DNA of 9,100 bases from Bacilli bacterium (GCA_900751815.1 CAADST010000140.1:1-9100), one strand, 5' to 3'; positions 1 to 5,984 are shown, counted from the first letter of the stretch. Translations and numbers: made by a program. Notes: generated from the sequence alone by a model not told the origin.

Positions 1-10
1 AACATATTTT

Positions 11-61
11 TGTTATAATGCAAGTAAAAATATTGACAATTTTACTAAACTAATCTATTAT
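11..61 (+). promoter_or_regulatory. Two overlapping promoter candidates for the DUF308 gene
   Basis: An extended -10 (TGTTATAAT) lies at 11-19; its -35 would fall outside the window. Further down, TTGACA at 33-38 and TATTAT at 56-61 are separated by 17 bp, a near-consensus sigma-A pair. The second promoter would start RNA at about 68, right at the Shine-Dalgarno sequence (GGAGG, 68-72), leaving almost no leader. The first would give a leader of about 50 nt. Either or both may drive the gene at 79. Confidence 0.6.
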
Positions 62-78
62 TTAGGTGGAGGTAACTT

Positions 79-606
79 ATGAATTCAAAACAAAAAGTAG
101 AATTAATTATAGCAGCATTTTTAATTGTTTGTGGAAGTTTGCTACTTATTTTTCCTTTATTTCATTTTGTAGATGTCAAATTAATATTTTCAATAGTTTT
201 AGGAGTTTATGCACTTTTAAATCTTATTAAATTCATACTTATTAGAAAGACTAAAGATTATGAAGGATTATTTACAACTTTAGCATCAATTATTGCTTTG
301 GTTTTAGTATTATTTTTAGATGTGGATAATGTTCCTTGGTATTTAGCTTTATGTCTATTTGTTTGGATTGCTTTAATGTCTGTTATTAAACTTAAGAAGG
401 CCGATTATTACAATGATCGAAAAAGTGGAGTCTGGATTTTAGAAATTGTTTGTTTAATATTATTTATTTTAAGTGGTTTACTTACAACAATTAATTTATA
501 TTATGAAAATGATATTCAAGTATTGGTACTCGGTTACTTTTATTTAATACATGGTATACTTGAATTAGTTGATCCATTAACAAATTATTTAATAGGAAGA
601 AAATAA
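79..606 (+). CDS. DUF308/HdeD-like six-helix membrane protein
   Basis: A 175-residue integral membrane protein with six hydrophobic helices at about 8-28, 32-53, 63-82, 86-105, 117-138 and 145-166. They are arranged as three hairpins with short basic loops (for example RKTKD near 56-60). The repeated two-helix pattern with Gly-rich turns resembles the DUF308 short-repeat family, which includes the E. coli acid-resistance protein HdeD. The match is by pattern, not by a catalytic motif, and the role in Gram-positive bacteria is unknown. The ATG is chosen because GGAGG at 68-72 sits 6 nt upstream. The gene is monocistronic: a promoter lies just before it and a terminator overlaps its stop codon. 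There is no signal peptide beyond the first helix. It could also be another small multi-helix protein outside the family. Confidence 0.7.
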   Translation: MNSKQKVELIIAAFLIVCGSLLLIFPLFHFVDVKLIFSIVLGVYALLNLIKFILIRKTKDYEGLFTTLASIIALVLVLFLDVDNVPWYLALCLFVWIALMSVIKLKKADYYNDRKSGVWILEIVCLILFILSGLLTTINLYYENDIQVLVLGYFYLIHGILELVDPLTNYLIGRK

Positions 607-618
607 CTTCCTTTTTTT
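594..618 (+). terminator. Rho-independent terminator overlapping the end of the DUF308 gene
   Basis: AGGAAG (594-599) pairs with CTTCCT (607-612) around a 7-nt loop that contains the TAA stop codon, and T612-T618 follow. The ascending arm encodes the last Gly-Arg residues, so the terminator begins inside the gene. Confidence 0.7.
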
Positions 619-643
619 ATGAATAAATTTTTTAATATGGTAG

Positions 644-649
644 TATAAT
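644..649 (+). promoter_or_regulatory. Candidate -10 element for spoVS
   Basis: A perfect TATAAT stands 25 nt before the spoVS start and would begin RNA at about 656, just ahead of the ribosome binding site. No convincing -35 is visible 16-18 bp upstream and there is no TGn extension, so this is only a candidate. Confidence 0.4.
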
Positions 650-674
650 TTGTTAGAAAGAGAGGAATATTATA

Positions 675-935
675 ATGGAAATTCTAAAGGTTTCATCAAA
701 ATCTAACCCAAGTAAAGTAGCGGGGGCAATAGCAAATATTTATCGCGAAAAAAAGACAGTGGAATTACAAACTGTTGGAGCTGGATCATTAAATCAAGCT
801 ATAAAAGCTATTGCTATATGTAGAGGTTTTGTTGCTCCAACTGGAGATAATCTAGTAGTAATTCCAGCATTTAATGATATTGTAATCAATGGAGAACAAA
901 AAACTGCAATTAAATTAATTGTCGAAAATAAGTAA
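675..935 (+). CDS. spoVS: Stage V sporulation protein S (SpoVS)
   Basis: An 86-residue protein, the same length as B. subtilis SpoVS, and recognisable along its whole length. The N-terminus reads MEILKVSSKSNPSKVAGA, the centre carries the hallmark VGAGSLNQAIKAIAICRGFV, and the end is TAIKLIVENK. SpoVS is a small Alba-like protein, thought to bind nucleic acid. In B. subtilis it is needed for the passage to late sporulation stages, but homologues also occur in bacteria that do not sporulate. The start is supported by AGAGG (661-665), 9 nt upstream. The gene stands alone between terminators. No other sporulation gene is in the window, so sporulation cannot be inferred from this gene alone. Confidence 0.97.
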   Translation: MEILKVSSKSNPSKVAGAIANIYREKKTVELQTVGAGSLNQAIKAIAICRGFVAPTGDNLVVIPAFNDIVINGEQKTAIKLIVENK

Positions 936-937
936 AT

Positions 938-962
938 AAAAAGCAAAGTTATTGCTTTTTTT
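938..962 (+). terminator. Rho-independent terminator of spoVS
   Basis: AAAAAGCAA (938-946) pairs with TTGCTTTTT (952-960) around a 5-nt loop, with the T run continuing to 962. It starts 3 nt after the spoVS stop codon. The descending arm may also supply the -35 of the next promoter. Confidence 0.85.
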
Positions 963-980
963 CTTGGTTTTTAGTATACT
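952..980 (+). promoter_or_regulatory. Candidate rubrerythrin promoter
   Basis: TATACT at 975-980 is a good -10. At 17-bp spacing the -35 would be TTGCTT (952-957), which matches consensus only in TTG and lies inside the spoVS terminator stem. No PerR-box-like palindrome was recognised here. Confidence 0.4.
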
Positions 981-1004
981 TGATATGAATGGAGGTAAAA
1001 AATT

Positions 1005-1544
1005 ATGGAATTAAAAGGAAGCAGAACTGAAGCTAATTTAATGGCAGCTTTTGCTGGAGAATCTCAAGCTAGAAATAAGTATACTTACTATGCTTCAAAA
1101 GCTAGAAAAGATGGTTATGAACAAATAGCTGCTATATTTGAAGAAACTGCTAATAATGAAAAAGAACATGCAAAAATGTGGTTCAAAGAACTTCATGGTG
1201 GTGATATTCCTACAACTGCTGAAAATTTACTTGATGCAGCTGAAGGCGAAAACTATGAATGGACTGACATGTATGCTGAATTTGCTAAAGTAGCTCATGA
1301 AGAAGGATTTGAAAGAATAGCTTATCTTTTTGAAGGTGTTGCTGCAATAGAAAAAGAACATGAAGAAAGATATCGTAAACTTCTTAAAAATGTTGAAGAT
1401 AAGTTAGTATTTAGCAAAGAAGGAGAAGCAATTTGGATTTGTCGTAATTGTGGCCATGTTGTTGTGGGTAAAGAAGCTCCAGCAGTTTGTCCAGTATGTG
1501 CTCATCCACAAAGTTTCTTTGAATTAAAAAAAGAAAATTATTAA
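1005..1544 (+). CDS. rbr: Rubrerythrin
   Basis: A 179-residue non-haem iron protein that reduces hydrogen peroxide in the cytoplasm of anaerobes, taking electrons from reduced rubredoxin or NAD(P)H-linked partners. The N-terminal ferritin-like four-helix domain (about 1-135) carries the diiron ligands: Glu19 in GESQARN, E52/H55 in NEKEH, and E116/H119 in IEKEH, two ExxH motifs. The C-terminal rubredoxin-like domain holds one iron through C146/C149 (CRNC) and C162/C165 (CPVC). Both domains are complete and the length is normal for the family. The start is set by GGAGG at 991-995, 9 nt upstream. The gene is monocistronic and ends at a terminator shared with the convergent gene. Its presence fits an anaerobe or microaerophile that must detoxify peroxide. 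Confidence 0.97.
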   Translation: MELKGSRTEANLMAAFAGESQARNKYTYYASKARKDGYEQIAAIFEETANNEKEHAKMWFKELHGGDIPTTAENLLDAAEGENYEWTDMYAEFAKVAHEEGFERIAYLFEGVAAIEKEHEERYRKLLKNVEDKLVFSKEGEAIWICRNCGHVVVGKEAPAVCPVCAHPQSFFELKKENY

Positions 1545-1548
1545 AATT

Positions 1549-1579
1549 AAAAAAAGTTGGTTTGATACCAACTTTTTTT
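1549..1579. terminator. Bidirectional terminator between rubrerythrin and the convergent orphan gene
   Basis: A perfect 12-bp stem, AAAAAAAGTTGG (1549-1560) with CCAACTTTTTTT (1568-1579), encloses a 7-nt loop. Read on either strand it ends in a run of seven T, so it serves both the plus-strand gene ending at 1544 and the minus-strand gene whose stop codon is at 1580-1578. Confidence 0.92.
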
Positions 1580-2330
1580 ATAGCCCTAAAGTAATAACTG
1601 CAATAAACATTCCAAATGTTAGAGCAGATACTAATATTAATACTATATTAGAAAATCCCGCTAATCCGAGTCTGTTTTTTCTTTCGTCTTCAGCATCAAT
1701 TTCATCTTGTTCGCGGAAACGATAGTTAAAATTAGGATTAGTTCTAGTTCTTGAAAAACCTCTATCTAATTCTAGATTTTGATTTTGCTCTTGATTTTGT
1801 GTTTGAGTTTGTTCTTGAATATTATTTGTCATGTTATTTACCTCATTATTAATTATATTTGCTGCTATACTCATATTATTGCCCAAATTTGTCATAATAT
1901 CCTTACGAATCTTTAAATCTTTAAGAAAATTTTCAAGATCAGGATTATCAGGGTTAGATTTAAACAAAAATTCATTATTAGCATACATTTGAATTCTTCT
2001 TAAATAATCTCTGGCAAATTTTTTTAAAATTTCAGCTTCTTCTTCAGTAATAATCATTTCTTGGGATAACATGCTTTTTACTTTTTCTAATTCTCCATCG
2101 CTTTGATAATAAAATCCATCTTTTAGATAGTCAAATATGTCTGACGGTATCATTTGAAAGAAAATTGGGGCGGTATGATTTATACCAGCTTCAGCATTTT
2201 CAATGGAATTGCCATTATATGATAAAATGTTATTATCAAATTTAAAATCCCTTAAGTTAGGGTACTTTTCTTGTAATTTTTCAAACCTATTACTACTGAT
2301 TTCTTCACTTATATTAAATAATTCTCCCAT
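1578..2330 (-). CDS. Orphan tail-anchored protein with an Asn/Gln-rich linker
   Basis: I do not recognise this 250-residue protein. Residues 1-150 look like a soluble, mostly helical, acidic domain (ITEEEAEILKKFARDYLRRI near 94-113). Residues 161-185 are a low-complexity stretch of Asn, Gln, Glu and Thr. A charged segment (about 190-220) ends in ERKNR, and a single hydrophobic helix fills 226-248, leaving two residues after it. There is no N-terminal signal peptide. The basic residues before the helix predict a cytoplasmic N-terminal domain held to the inner face of the membrane. The start is supported by AAGGAG on the minus strand, 9 nt upstream. It has its own promoter candidate, faces the ssb-XRE pair divergently, and shares a terminator with rubrerythrin. 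Function cannot be assigned. Confidence 0.85.
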   Translation of the reverse strand: MGELFNISEEISSNRFEKLQEKYPNLRDFKFDNNILSYNGNSIENAEAGINHTAPIFFQMIPSDIFDYLKDGFYYQSDGELEKVKSMLSQEMIITEEEAEILKKFARDYLRRIQMYANNEFLFKSNPDNPDLENFLKDLKIRKDIMTNLGNNMSIAANIINNEVNNMTNNIQEQTQTQNQEQNQNLELDRGFSRTRTNPNFNYRFREQDEIDAEDERKNRLGLAGFSNIVLILVSALTFGMFIAVITLGL

Positions 2331-2358
2331 ACAAAAACACTCCTTGTATTCTAATAAT

Positions 2359-2387
2359 AGTTTAGCAAAGTTTTACTGAAAATACAA
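2359..2387 (-). promoter_or_regulatory. Candidate promoter of the tail-anchored orphan gene
   Basis: On the minus strand, TTGTAT (2387-2382) and TAAACT (2364-2359) are separated by 17 bp, and TGC directly precedes the -10, giving an extended -10. RNA would start at about 2352, some 22 nt before the ATG. A perfect 11-bp inverted repeat (2388-2412) abuts the -35 on its upstream side. Confidence 0.5.
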
Positions 2388-2412
2388 TAGTAAAATTTTT
2401 GAAATTTTACTA
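2388..2412. repeat. Perfect 11-bp inverted repeat with 3-bp centre
   Basis: TAGTAAAATTT (2388-2398), TTG, then AAATTTTACTA (2402-2412). A further TTTTACT at 2371-2377 gives three alternating copies of the same heptamer (TTTTACT 2371, AGTAAAA 2389, TTTTACT 2405). The middle copy can pair with either neighbour. It lies directly upstream of the minus-strand -35. Confidence 0.75.
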
Positions 2413-2540
2413 ATTTTAAAAATTGAGGCCATTTTTTTAAAAAAAATTAAAATTTTTGGCTTTTTTTTGTTAAAAATGGCTTAAAAATTAAAAATTGGTG
2501 ATTTGCATTTATTTAATTTTCTTGATAAAGTTAAGGGGAA
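2413..2540. other. A/T-tract spacer before ssb
   Basis: The stretch consists mostly of A and T runs: seven T at 2432, eight A at 2439, five T at 2453, eight T at 2461. They are interrupted by three GGC/GCC islands (2427-2430, 2458-2460, 2478-2480). GCCATTTTT (2428-2436) and AAAAATGGC (2472-2480) form a 9-bp inverted repeat. GCCA at 2428 could instead pair with TGGC at 2457, followed by eight T, giving a weak terminator-like shape. No convincing sigma-A promoter for ssb was found, and no open reading frame of note. Confidence 0.55.
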
Positions 2541-2554
2541 AGGAGGGATGAAGA

Positions 2555-2899
2555 TTGAATCAGGTTATTTTGGTTGGTCGTCTTACTGATAAACCAGTAG
2601 TAATTGAATCGGAAAGTGGTAAGAAGTACACTACAATTGTTCTAGCAGTTCAAAGAGCCTTTAAAAATCCTGATGGAAAGTTTGAAACAGACTTTTTTAG
2701 ATGCATTCTCTGGAATGGTGTTGCCGCTAATACTAGTGAATACTGTGACACTGGAGATGTAATTGGCATTAGAGGTCGTTTACAAACTAGAAGTTATGAA
2801 ACTGAGAACAAAGAGATTAAGTATGTCACTGATGTAATTGCTGAAAGAGTAACTTTTTTAGCGAAAAATACCAAAGATAAGCAAGAAAACGCAAAATAA
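2555..2899 (+). CDS. ssb: Single-stranded DNA-binding protein, short form without acidic tail
   Basis: A 114-residue protein that is essentially one OB-fold domain. Typical SSB features are visible: MNQVILVGRLTDKP at the start, FFRCILWNGVAANTSEYC in the centre (residues 46-63), GDVIGIRGRLQTRSYE (66-81), and VTDVIAERVTFL (90-101). It should bind single-stranded DNA as an oligomer. The usual flexible linker and acidic C-terminal tip (DDDIPF-like) are missing; the protein ends in basic KDKQENAK. Length and tail loss resemble B. subtilis SsbB, the competence-associated paralogue of 113 residues. The start is TTG at 2555, 8 nt after AGGAGG (2541-2546). A nearer ATG at 2548 is in another frame and ends after 13 codons. 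No terminator separates it from the regulator downstream. It does not sit between rpsF and rpsR, so it is probably a secondary SSB. Confidence 0.93.
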   Translation: MNQVILVGRLTDKPVVIESESGKKYTTIVLAVQRAFKNPDGKFETDFFRCILWNGVAANTSEYCDTGDVIGIRGRLQTRSYETENKEIKYVTDVIAERVTFLAKNTKDKQENAK

Positions 2900-2919
2900 G
2901 TTTACATAAGGTAGAAAAT

Positions 2920-2949
2920 TTGCATATATGCTAATTACTTAGGTATACT
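2920..2949 (+). promoter_or_regulatory. Candidate promoter and operator of the XRE regulator
   Basis: TATACT (2944-2949) is a good -10; TTGCAT (2920-2925) at 18-bp spacing is a weak -35. The -35 overlaps a perfect 10-bp palindrome, GCATATATGC (2922-2931), with further matching TT and AA bases outside one mismatched pair. Such a palindrome on a regulator's own promoter is a natural place for autoregulation, but this is inference. Confidence 0.45.
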
Positions 2950-2969
2950 AATGGCATAGGTGATTAATT

Positions 2970-3329
2970 ATGCTAAAAGGTGACAGACTAAAAAATGCGA
3001 GATTAGAGAAGGGATTAACCCAAGAAGAATTAGGTTCTTTAGTTGGGGTAGGTAAGTCAGCGATTTGTTGTTATGAAAAAGAAACAAGAAATCCTAGCTT
3101 AGAAACCATTATTGAATTCATGCAGATTTTAGGAGTGAGTTCCGATTATTTATTAGGAACCGACAATTTAATTAAAGTTGTCGACAATGATGAAATGCCA
3201 GAATACAGGACTATGACTAAGGAAGAAGTAATGTTTATCGATGAACTAAGAAAAGATAAATTAGTTTATGAAATATTATTTCAAGATCCAAAAAGAGGTT
3301 CTGATTTAGTTAAGAAAAGAATTGGCTAG
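2970..3329 (+). CDS. XRE-family helix-turn-helix transcriptional regulator
   Basis: A 119-residue DNA-binding protein. Residues 6-62 form a Cro/C1-type HTH domain: LKNARLEKGLTQEELGSLVG, then VGKSAICCYEKETRNPSLET, ending in the characteristic SSDYLLG. The C-terminal part (79-119) is charged and helical and may serve dimerisation; no peptidase or ligand domain is seen. The start is set by AGGTGA (2958-2963), 6 nt upstream. It lies 70 bp after ssb on the same strand, with its own promoter candidate carrying a palindrome, and ends at a strong terminator. Likely targets are its own promoter and possibly the adjacent unit. Its small size and lone HTH do not by themselves indicate a phage or plasmid. 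Confidence 0.93.
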   Translation: MLKGDRLKNARLEKGLTQEELGSLVGVGKSAICCYEKETRNPSLETIIEFMQILGVSSDYLLGTDNLIKVVDNDEMPEYRTMTKEEVMFIDELRKDKLVYEILFQDPKRGSDLVKKRIG

Positions 3330-3330
3330 G

Positions 3331-3359
3331 ACTAATTGTAGAAATACAATTAGTTTTTT
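3331..3359 (+). terminator. Rho-independent terminator after the XRE gene
   Basis: A perfect 10-bp stem, ACTAATTGTA (3331-3340) with TACAATTAGT (3345-3354), is capped by a GAAA tetraloop and followed by T to 3359. It begins one base after the stop codon and ends the ssb-XRE unit. Confidence 0.92.
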
Positions 3360-3403
3360 AATATTTGAACTTTTAACTCATATATTTTAATGGGTGAAGT
3401 AAT

Positions 3404-4189
3404 TTGAAAACATTTAGAAACATAGGTCTTATTGCAATTGTAGCCTTTAGTTTTTTTTATACGGAAAAAATAGCTAATTTGGTTTTGGAAAATAATGAGT
3501 TATATAAAACAATTGATGATGTCAAAGAAGATTATACTGTGGCAAGTATTGATGCCGAAGTTTATGGAGATTATATTATCCCCGGGTTAAATGGTCTAGA
3601 AGTGAATGTAAAAGATAGTTATTTTAATATGAAAGGATTAAATGCCTTTAATGAGTATTATTTATTATATGATTGTATTTATCCGAGTGTATCTTTAAGT
3701 GATAATAAAGATAAAATAATTACTCAAGGGAATAGTAAAAAACAAAGTGTTTCTTTTATATTAGAATATGATAAAAATATAATTGATTATTTTACTAAAA
3801 ACAATATAGATGCCAGTGTTTTAGTGGATATGAATACTTTTGATAATACTTTAAAATTAGAACAATTAAATAATGAAGTAAATAATTTTAAGGACTTAGA
3901 TACTTTAATAAATAAATATCAAAATAATGCTAATATTTGCTATGTTAATGATAATAACTTAGATATATGTAGGGAAAACAATAAATATTTAGTTCAAACA
4001 GATAATATAATCAATAATAATACAATAGTAAGTATTAAAAATAATATAGCTAGTGGTAATATTTATTATGTCAGTAAAAATACGGATGTTTCTAACATTC
4101 AACTAATTATTAATAGTATTTTATATAAAGATTTAGATATTGTTAGAATAAGTGAACTAATAAGTGAAGAAAACCTTGAAAATAATTAG
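3404..4189 (+). CDS. Membrane-anchored, degenerate NodB/polysaccharide-deacetylase-like protein
   Basis: A 261-residue protein with an N-terminal hydrophobic anchor (about 5-19) and an extracytoplasmic body very rich in Asn and Asp. Residues 58-85 (IIPGLNGLEVNVKDSY, NMKG, FNEY) resemble the leader region seen in some Firmicutes polysaccharide deacetylases. Residues 115-142 (SVSFILEYDKN, then IIDYFTKNNIDASVLVD) match the first strand and helix of the NodB fold, where active enzymes read LTFDDGP and then KNNIKATFF. Residues 218-253 (IYYVSK, VRISELISEE) resemble its last strands. The catalytic Asp-Asp and the His-x-x-x-His metal site are not present, so the protein is probably not an active deacetylase. 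The start is TTG, 6 nt after GGGTGA (3392-3397). No terminator follows, so transcripts may run into the RNase J gene. The family call rests on motif resemblance by eye; the alternative is an unclassified lipoprotein-like surface protein. Confidence 0.6.
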   Translation: MKTFRNIGLIAIVAFSFFYTEKIANLVLENNELYKTIDDVKEDYTVASIDAEVYGDYIIPGLNGLEVNVKDSYFNMKGLNAFNEYYLLYDCIYPSVSLSDNKDKIITQGNSKKQSVSFILEYDKNIIDYFTKNNIDASVLVDMNTFDNTLKLEQLNNEVNNFKDLDTLINKYQNNANICYVNDNNLDICRENNKYLVQTDNIINNNTIVSIKNNIASGNIYYVSKNTDVSNIQLIINSILYKDLDIVRISELISEENLENN

Positions 4190-4204
4190 AAAATTTGCTA
4201 TAAT
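4176..4204 (+). promoter_or_regulatory. Strong extended -10 promoter of the RNase J family gene
   Basis: TTGAAA (4176-4181) and TATAAT (4199-4204) are separated by 17 bp, with TGC directly before the -10. It starts inside the last codons of the preceding gene. RNA would begin at about 4211, leaving an 87-nt leader with no clear riboswitch or terminator fold. Confidence 0.8.
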
Positions 4205-4297
4205 TTAATTACTGAAAGAACTTATATTGCTGAATTATTTATTGAACTTTTTGATTAAAGATAATTTAGTAATGTTTTTAGAAATGGATGTGATAAT

Positions 4298-5932
4298 TTG
4301 AGTAAGATAAAAATATTTGGGCTTGGAGGCCTTTCAGAAAGTGGTAAAAATTCCTATGTTGTAGAAGTTGATAACGATATATTTGTTTTTGATGCTGGTA
4401 TTAAATTTGCCAGTGGTAATTTACTAGGAATTGATTATATAGTTCCAGATTTTAGTTATTTAGTTAAAAATAGAAAGAGAATAAAAGGGTTATTTATTAC
4501 TCACGGGCATAAAGAAAATATGGGAGCTGTAAAAGATTTGGTTCAAGATATACCAGAACTTAAAATTTATGCAACAAAATATACGAGATTTGAACTTATA
4601 GAAGACGGTGTGAATAGTGATAATATTATTTTAATTAAACCTCATAAAAAAATCTCTTTTGGGGAAGTTTCAATTTTTCCAATTGCTGTAAGCCATAGTG
4701 CTCCGGATTCTGTTATGTTTGTTATTAATACTAAAGATGGAGCAATTGCTTATACTGGGGATTTTATTATTGATCCAAGTATGAGTGGAGCATATGATAT
4801 GGATTTAGGTAAAATTGCTTATGTGGGTAAACAAGGGGTTTTATGTTTATTATCTGAATCATCTTTTGCGGAAAAAGATGGACATACTTCACCGAATCAT
4901 CGTTTGGTAGATTTTTATAGTAATGTTATTAATCATCATGATAAAAGAATTTTATTTTCAGTTTTACCTGATCATTTATATACTATTGCCGAAATCTTTG
5001 AAGCGGCTTCTAATAGTCATAGAAAAATAGTTATTATGGGTAAGAGATTACAAAATGTAGTTAATTTTAGTAAGAAAGAAGGATATTTAGATTTTAATCA
5101 AGAAATTCTAGGAGATTTGTCTAATATTAATGATGAAAATGCTATTTTGCTTATCATGGATGATAAAACAACTCCATATGCTAATATTAGTAAAATTTTA
5201 AATGGTTATGATAAATATGTAACTTTAAAAAATACTGATACCATTGTTTTCGCAGAACCAAGATATGATAGTACGGAAAAAATATTAGTTAGATTACAAA
5301 ATGATTTAGCGATGTTTGGTTGTGATATTGAAACAATACCTAAAGATAAAGAGATACTGCATCATGCATCAAGAGAAGACTTAATGATTATGATAAAACT
5401 ACTTAATCCAAAATTCTATATGCCAGTTAAAGGGGAATATCGCTATATGGTCAATAATGCTGATATTGCGAGCACCCTAAAAATACCTGATAGCAATATT
5501 TTGCTTAAACAAAATGGCGATGTTGTAACTTTTGAAGATGGCAAGTTAATTGATAATTTTGCACGAGTTAAAGTTGATGATGTTTTAATTGATGGCTCAA
5601 GTAATGATGATGTTGGAGATTTAGTTATTAAAGATAGAGAAATGTTATCCGAAAATGGTATAGTATTAATTAGTGCTACTATTGATAAAAGAGATAAAGT
5701 ATTAATTGTTGGCCCAGAAGTTACCACAAGAGGATTTATCTATGTTAAAGATTCCCAAGATATGATTAAAGAAATAAAACATATTTGTGAAGAAATAATA
5801 AATAGTAATATAACTCCAAAATATGTTGATTTTAATCAAATAAAAGTGGAAATTAGAGAAAAATTAGGAAATTATTTATATCAAGAAACTGAATGTAAGC
5901 CGATGATTATTGCGGTTGTTCAAGAAGTTTAA
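4298..5932 (+). CDS. RNase J family protein with altered catalytic motifs (RNase J2-like)
   Basis: A 544-residue protein with the complete RNase J layout: metallo-beta-lactamase part (about 1-200), beta-CASP insert (about 205-360), return to the lactamase fold (360-440), and C-terminal domain ending in KPMIIAVVQEV. Active RNase J enzymes are 5'-3' exonucleases and endonucleases in mRNA decay and rRNA maturation that bind two metal ions. Here the HxHxDH motif reads HGHKEN (69-74), with Glu for Asp and Asn for the last His. H133 (SHSAPD) and D155 (YTGDF) remain. The HxSGHA motif has become EILHHA (352-357), and the HGEYR histidine is Lys378 in KGEYR. Several metal or phosphate ligands are therefore lost, and activity is doubtful. 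Firmicutes often carry an RNase J2 paralogue with degraded motifs that supports J1, and this is the best comparison. The start is TTG at 4298 with a weak GTGAT ribosome site. A good promoter lies 94 nt upstream and a terminator follows at once. Confidence 0.9.
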   Translation: MSKIKIFGLGGLSESGKNSYVVEVDNDIFVFDAGIKFASGNLLGIDYIVPDFSYLVKNRKRIKGLFITHGHKENMGAVKDLVQDIPELKIYATKYTRFELIEDGVNSDNIILIKPHKKISFGEVSIFPIAVSHSAPDSVMFVINTKDGAIAYTGDFIIDPSMSGAYDMDLGKIAYVGKQGVLCLLSESSFAEKDGHTSPNHRLVDFYSNVINHHDKRILFSVLPDHLYTIAEIFEAASNSHRKIVIMGKRLQNVVNFSKKEGYLDFNQEILGDLSNINDENAILLIMDDKTTPYANISKILNGYDKYVTLKNTDTIVFAEPRYDSTEKILVRLQNDLAMFGCDIETIPKDKEILHHASREDLMIMIKLLNPKFYMPVKGEYRYMVNNADIASTLKIPDSNILLKQNGDVVTFEDGKLIDNFARVKVDDVLIDGSSNDDVGDLVIKDREMLSENGIVLISATIDKRDKVLIVGPEVTTRGFIYVKDSQDMIKEIKHICEEIINSNITPKYVDFNQIKVEIREKLGNYLYQETECKPMIIAVVQEV

Positions 5933-5956
5933 GAATCTAGAAATAGATTCTTTTTT
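5931..5956 (+). terminator. Rho-independent terminator of the RNase J family gene
   Basis: GAATCTA (5933-5939) pairs with TAGATTC (5944-5950) around a GAAA tetraloop, followed by T5951-T5956. Two further A-T pairs reach into the stop codon at 5930-5932. Confidence 0.9.
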
Positions 5957-5960
5957 CCAT

Positions 5961-5984
5961 AAAAAAAACAAGCTTTTAAGCTTG
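5961..5984 (-). terminator. Rho-independent terminator of tRNA-Asn
   Basis: Read on the minus strand, CAAGCT and AGCTTG (5984-5969) form a hairpin with a 4-nt loop, followed by eight T (complement of A5961-A5968). It begins 14 nt after the CCA end of the tRNA and faces the terminator of the convergent RNase J gene. Confidence 0.85.

Noticed and set aside
38..48. AATTTTACTAA shared with the inverted repeat at 2403-2413
   Set aside because: An 11-mer of almost only A and T is expected to recur by chance in a sequence of this composition.
2467..2520. Sigma-A promoter for ssb (TTGTTA or TTGGTG as -35)
   Set aside because: No acceptable -10 lies 16-18 bp downstream of either; the only TTTAAT is 11 bp from TTGGTG.
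3365..3391. Promoter for the NodB-like gene (TTGAAC and TTTAAT)
   Set aside because: The spacing is only 15 bp and the start point would fall after the ribosome site, so I do not report it.
4205..4297. Riboswitch or structured leader before the RNase J family gene
   Set aside because: The 87-nt leader is AT-rich; only a distant ATTACT/AGTAAT pairing was seen, with no terminator stem and no known riboswitch core.
5443..5727. Open frame on the minus strand within the RNase J family gene
   Set aside because: It lies wholly inside a well-supported gene, has no ribosome site, and its composition is that of an antisense shadow.
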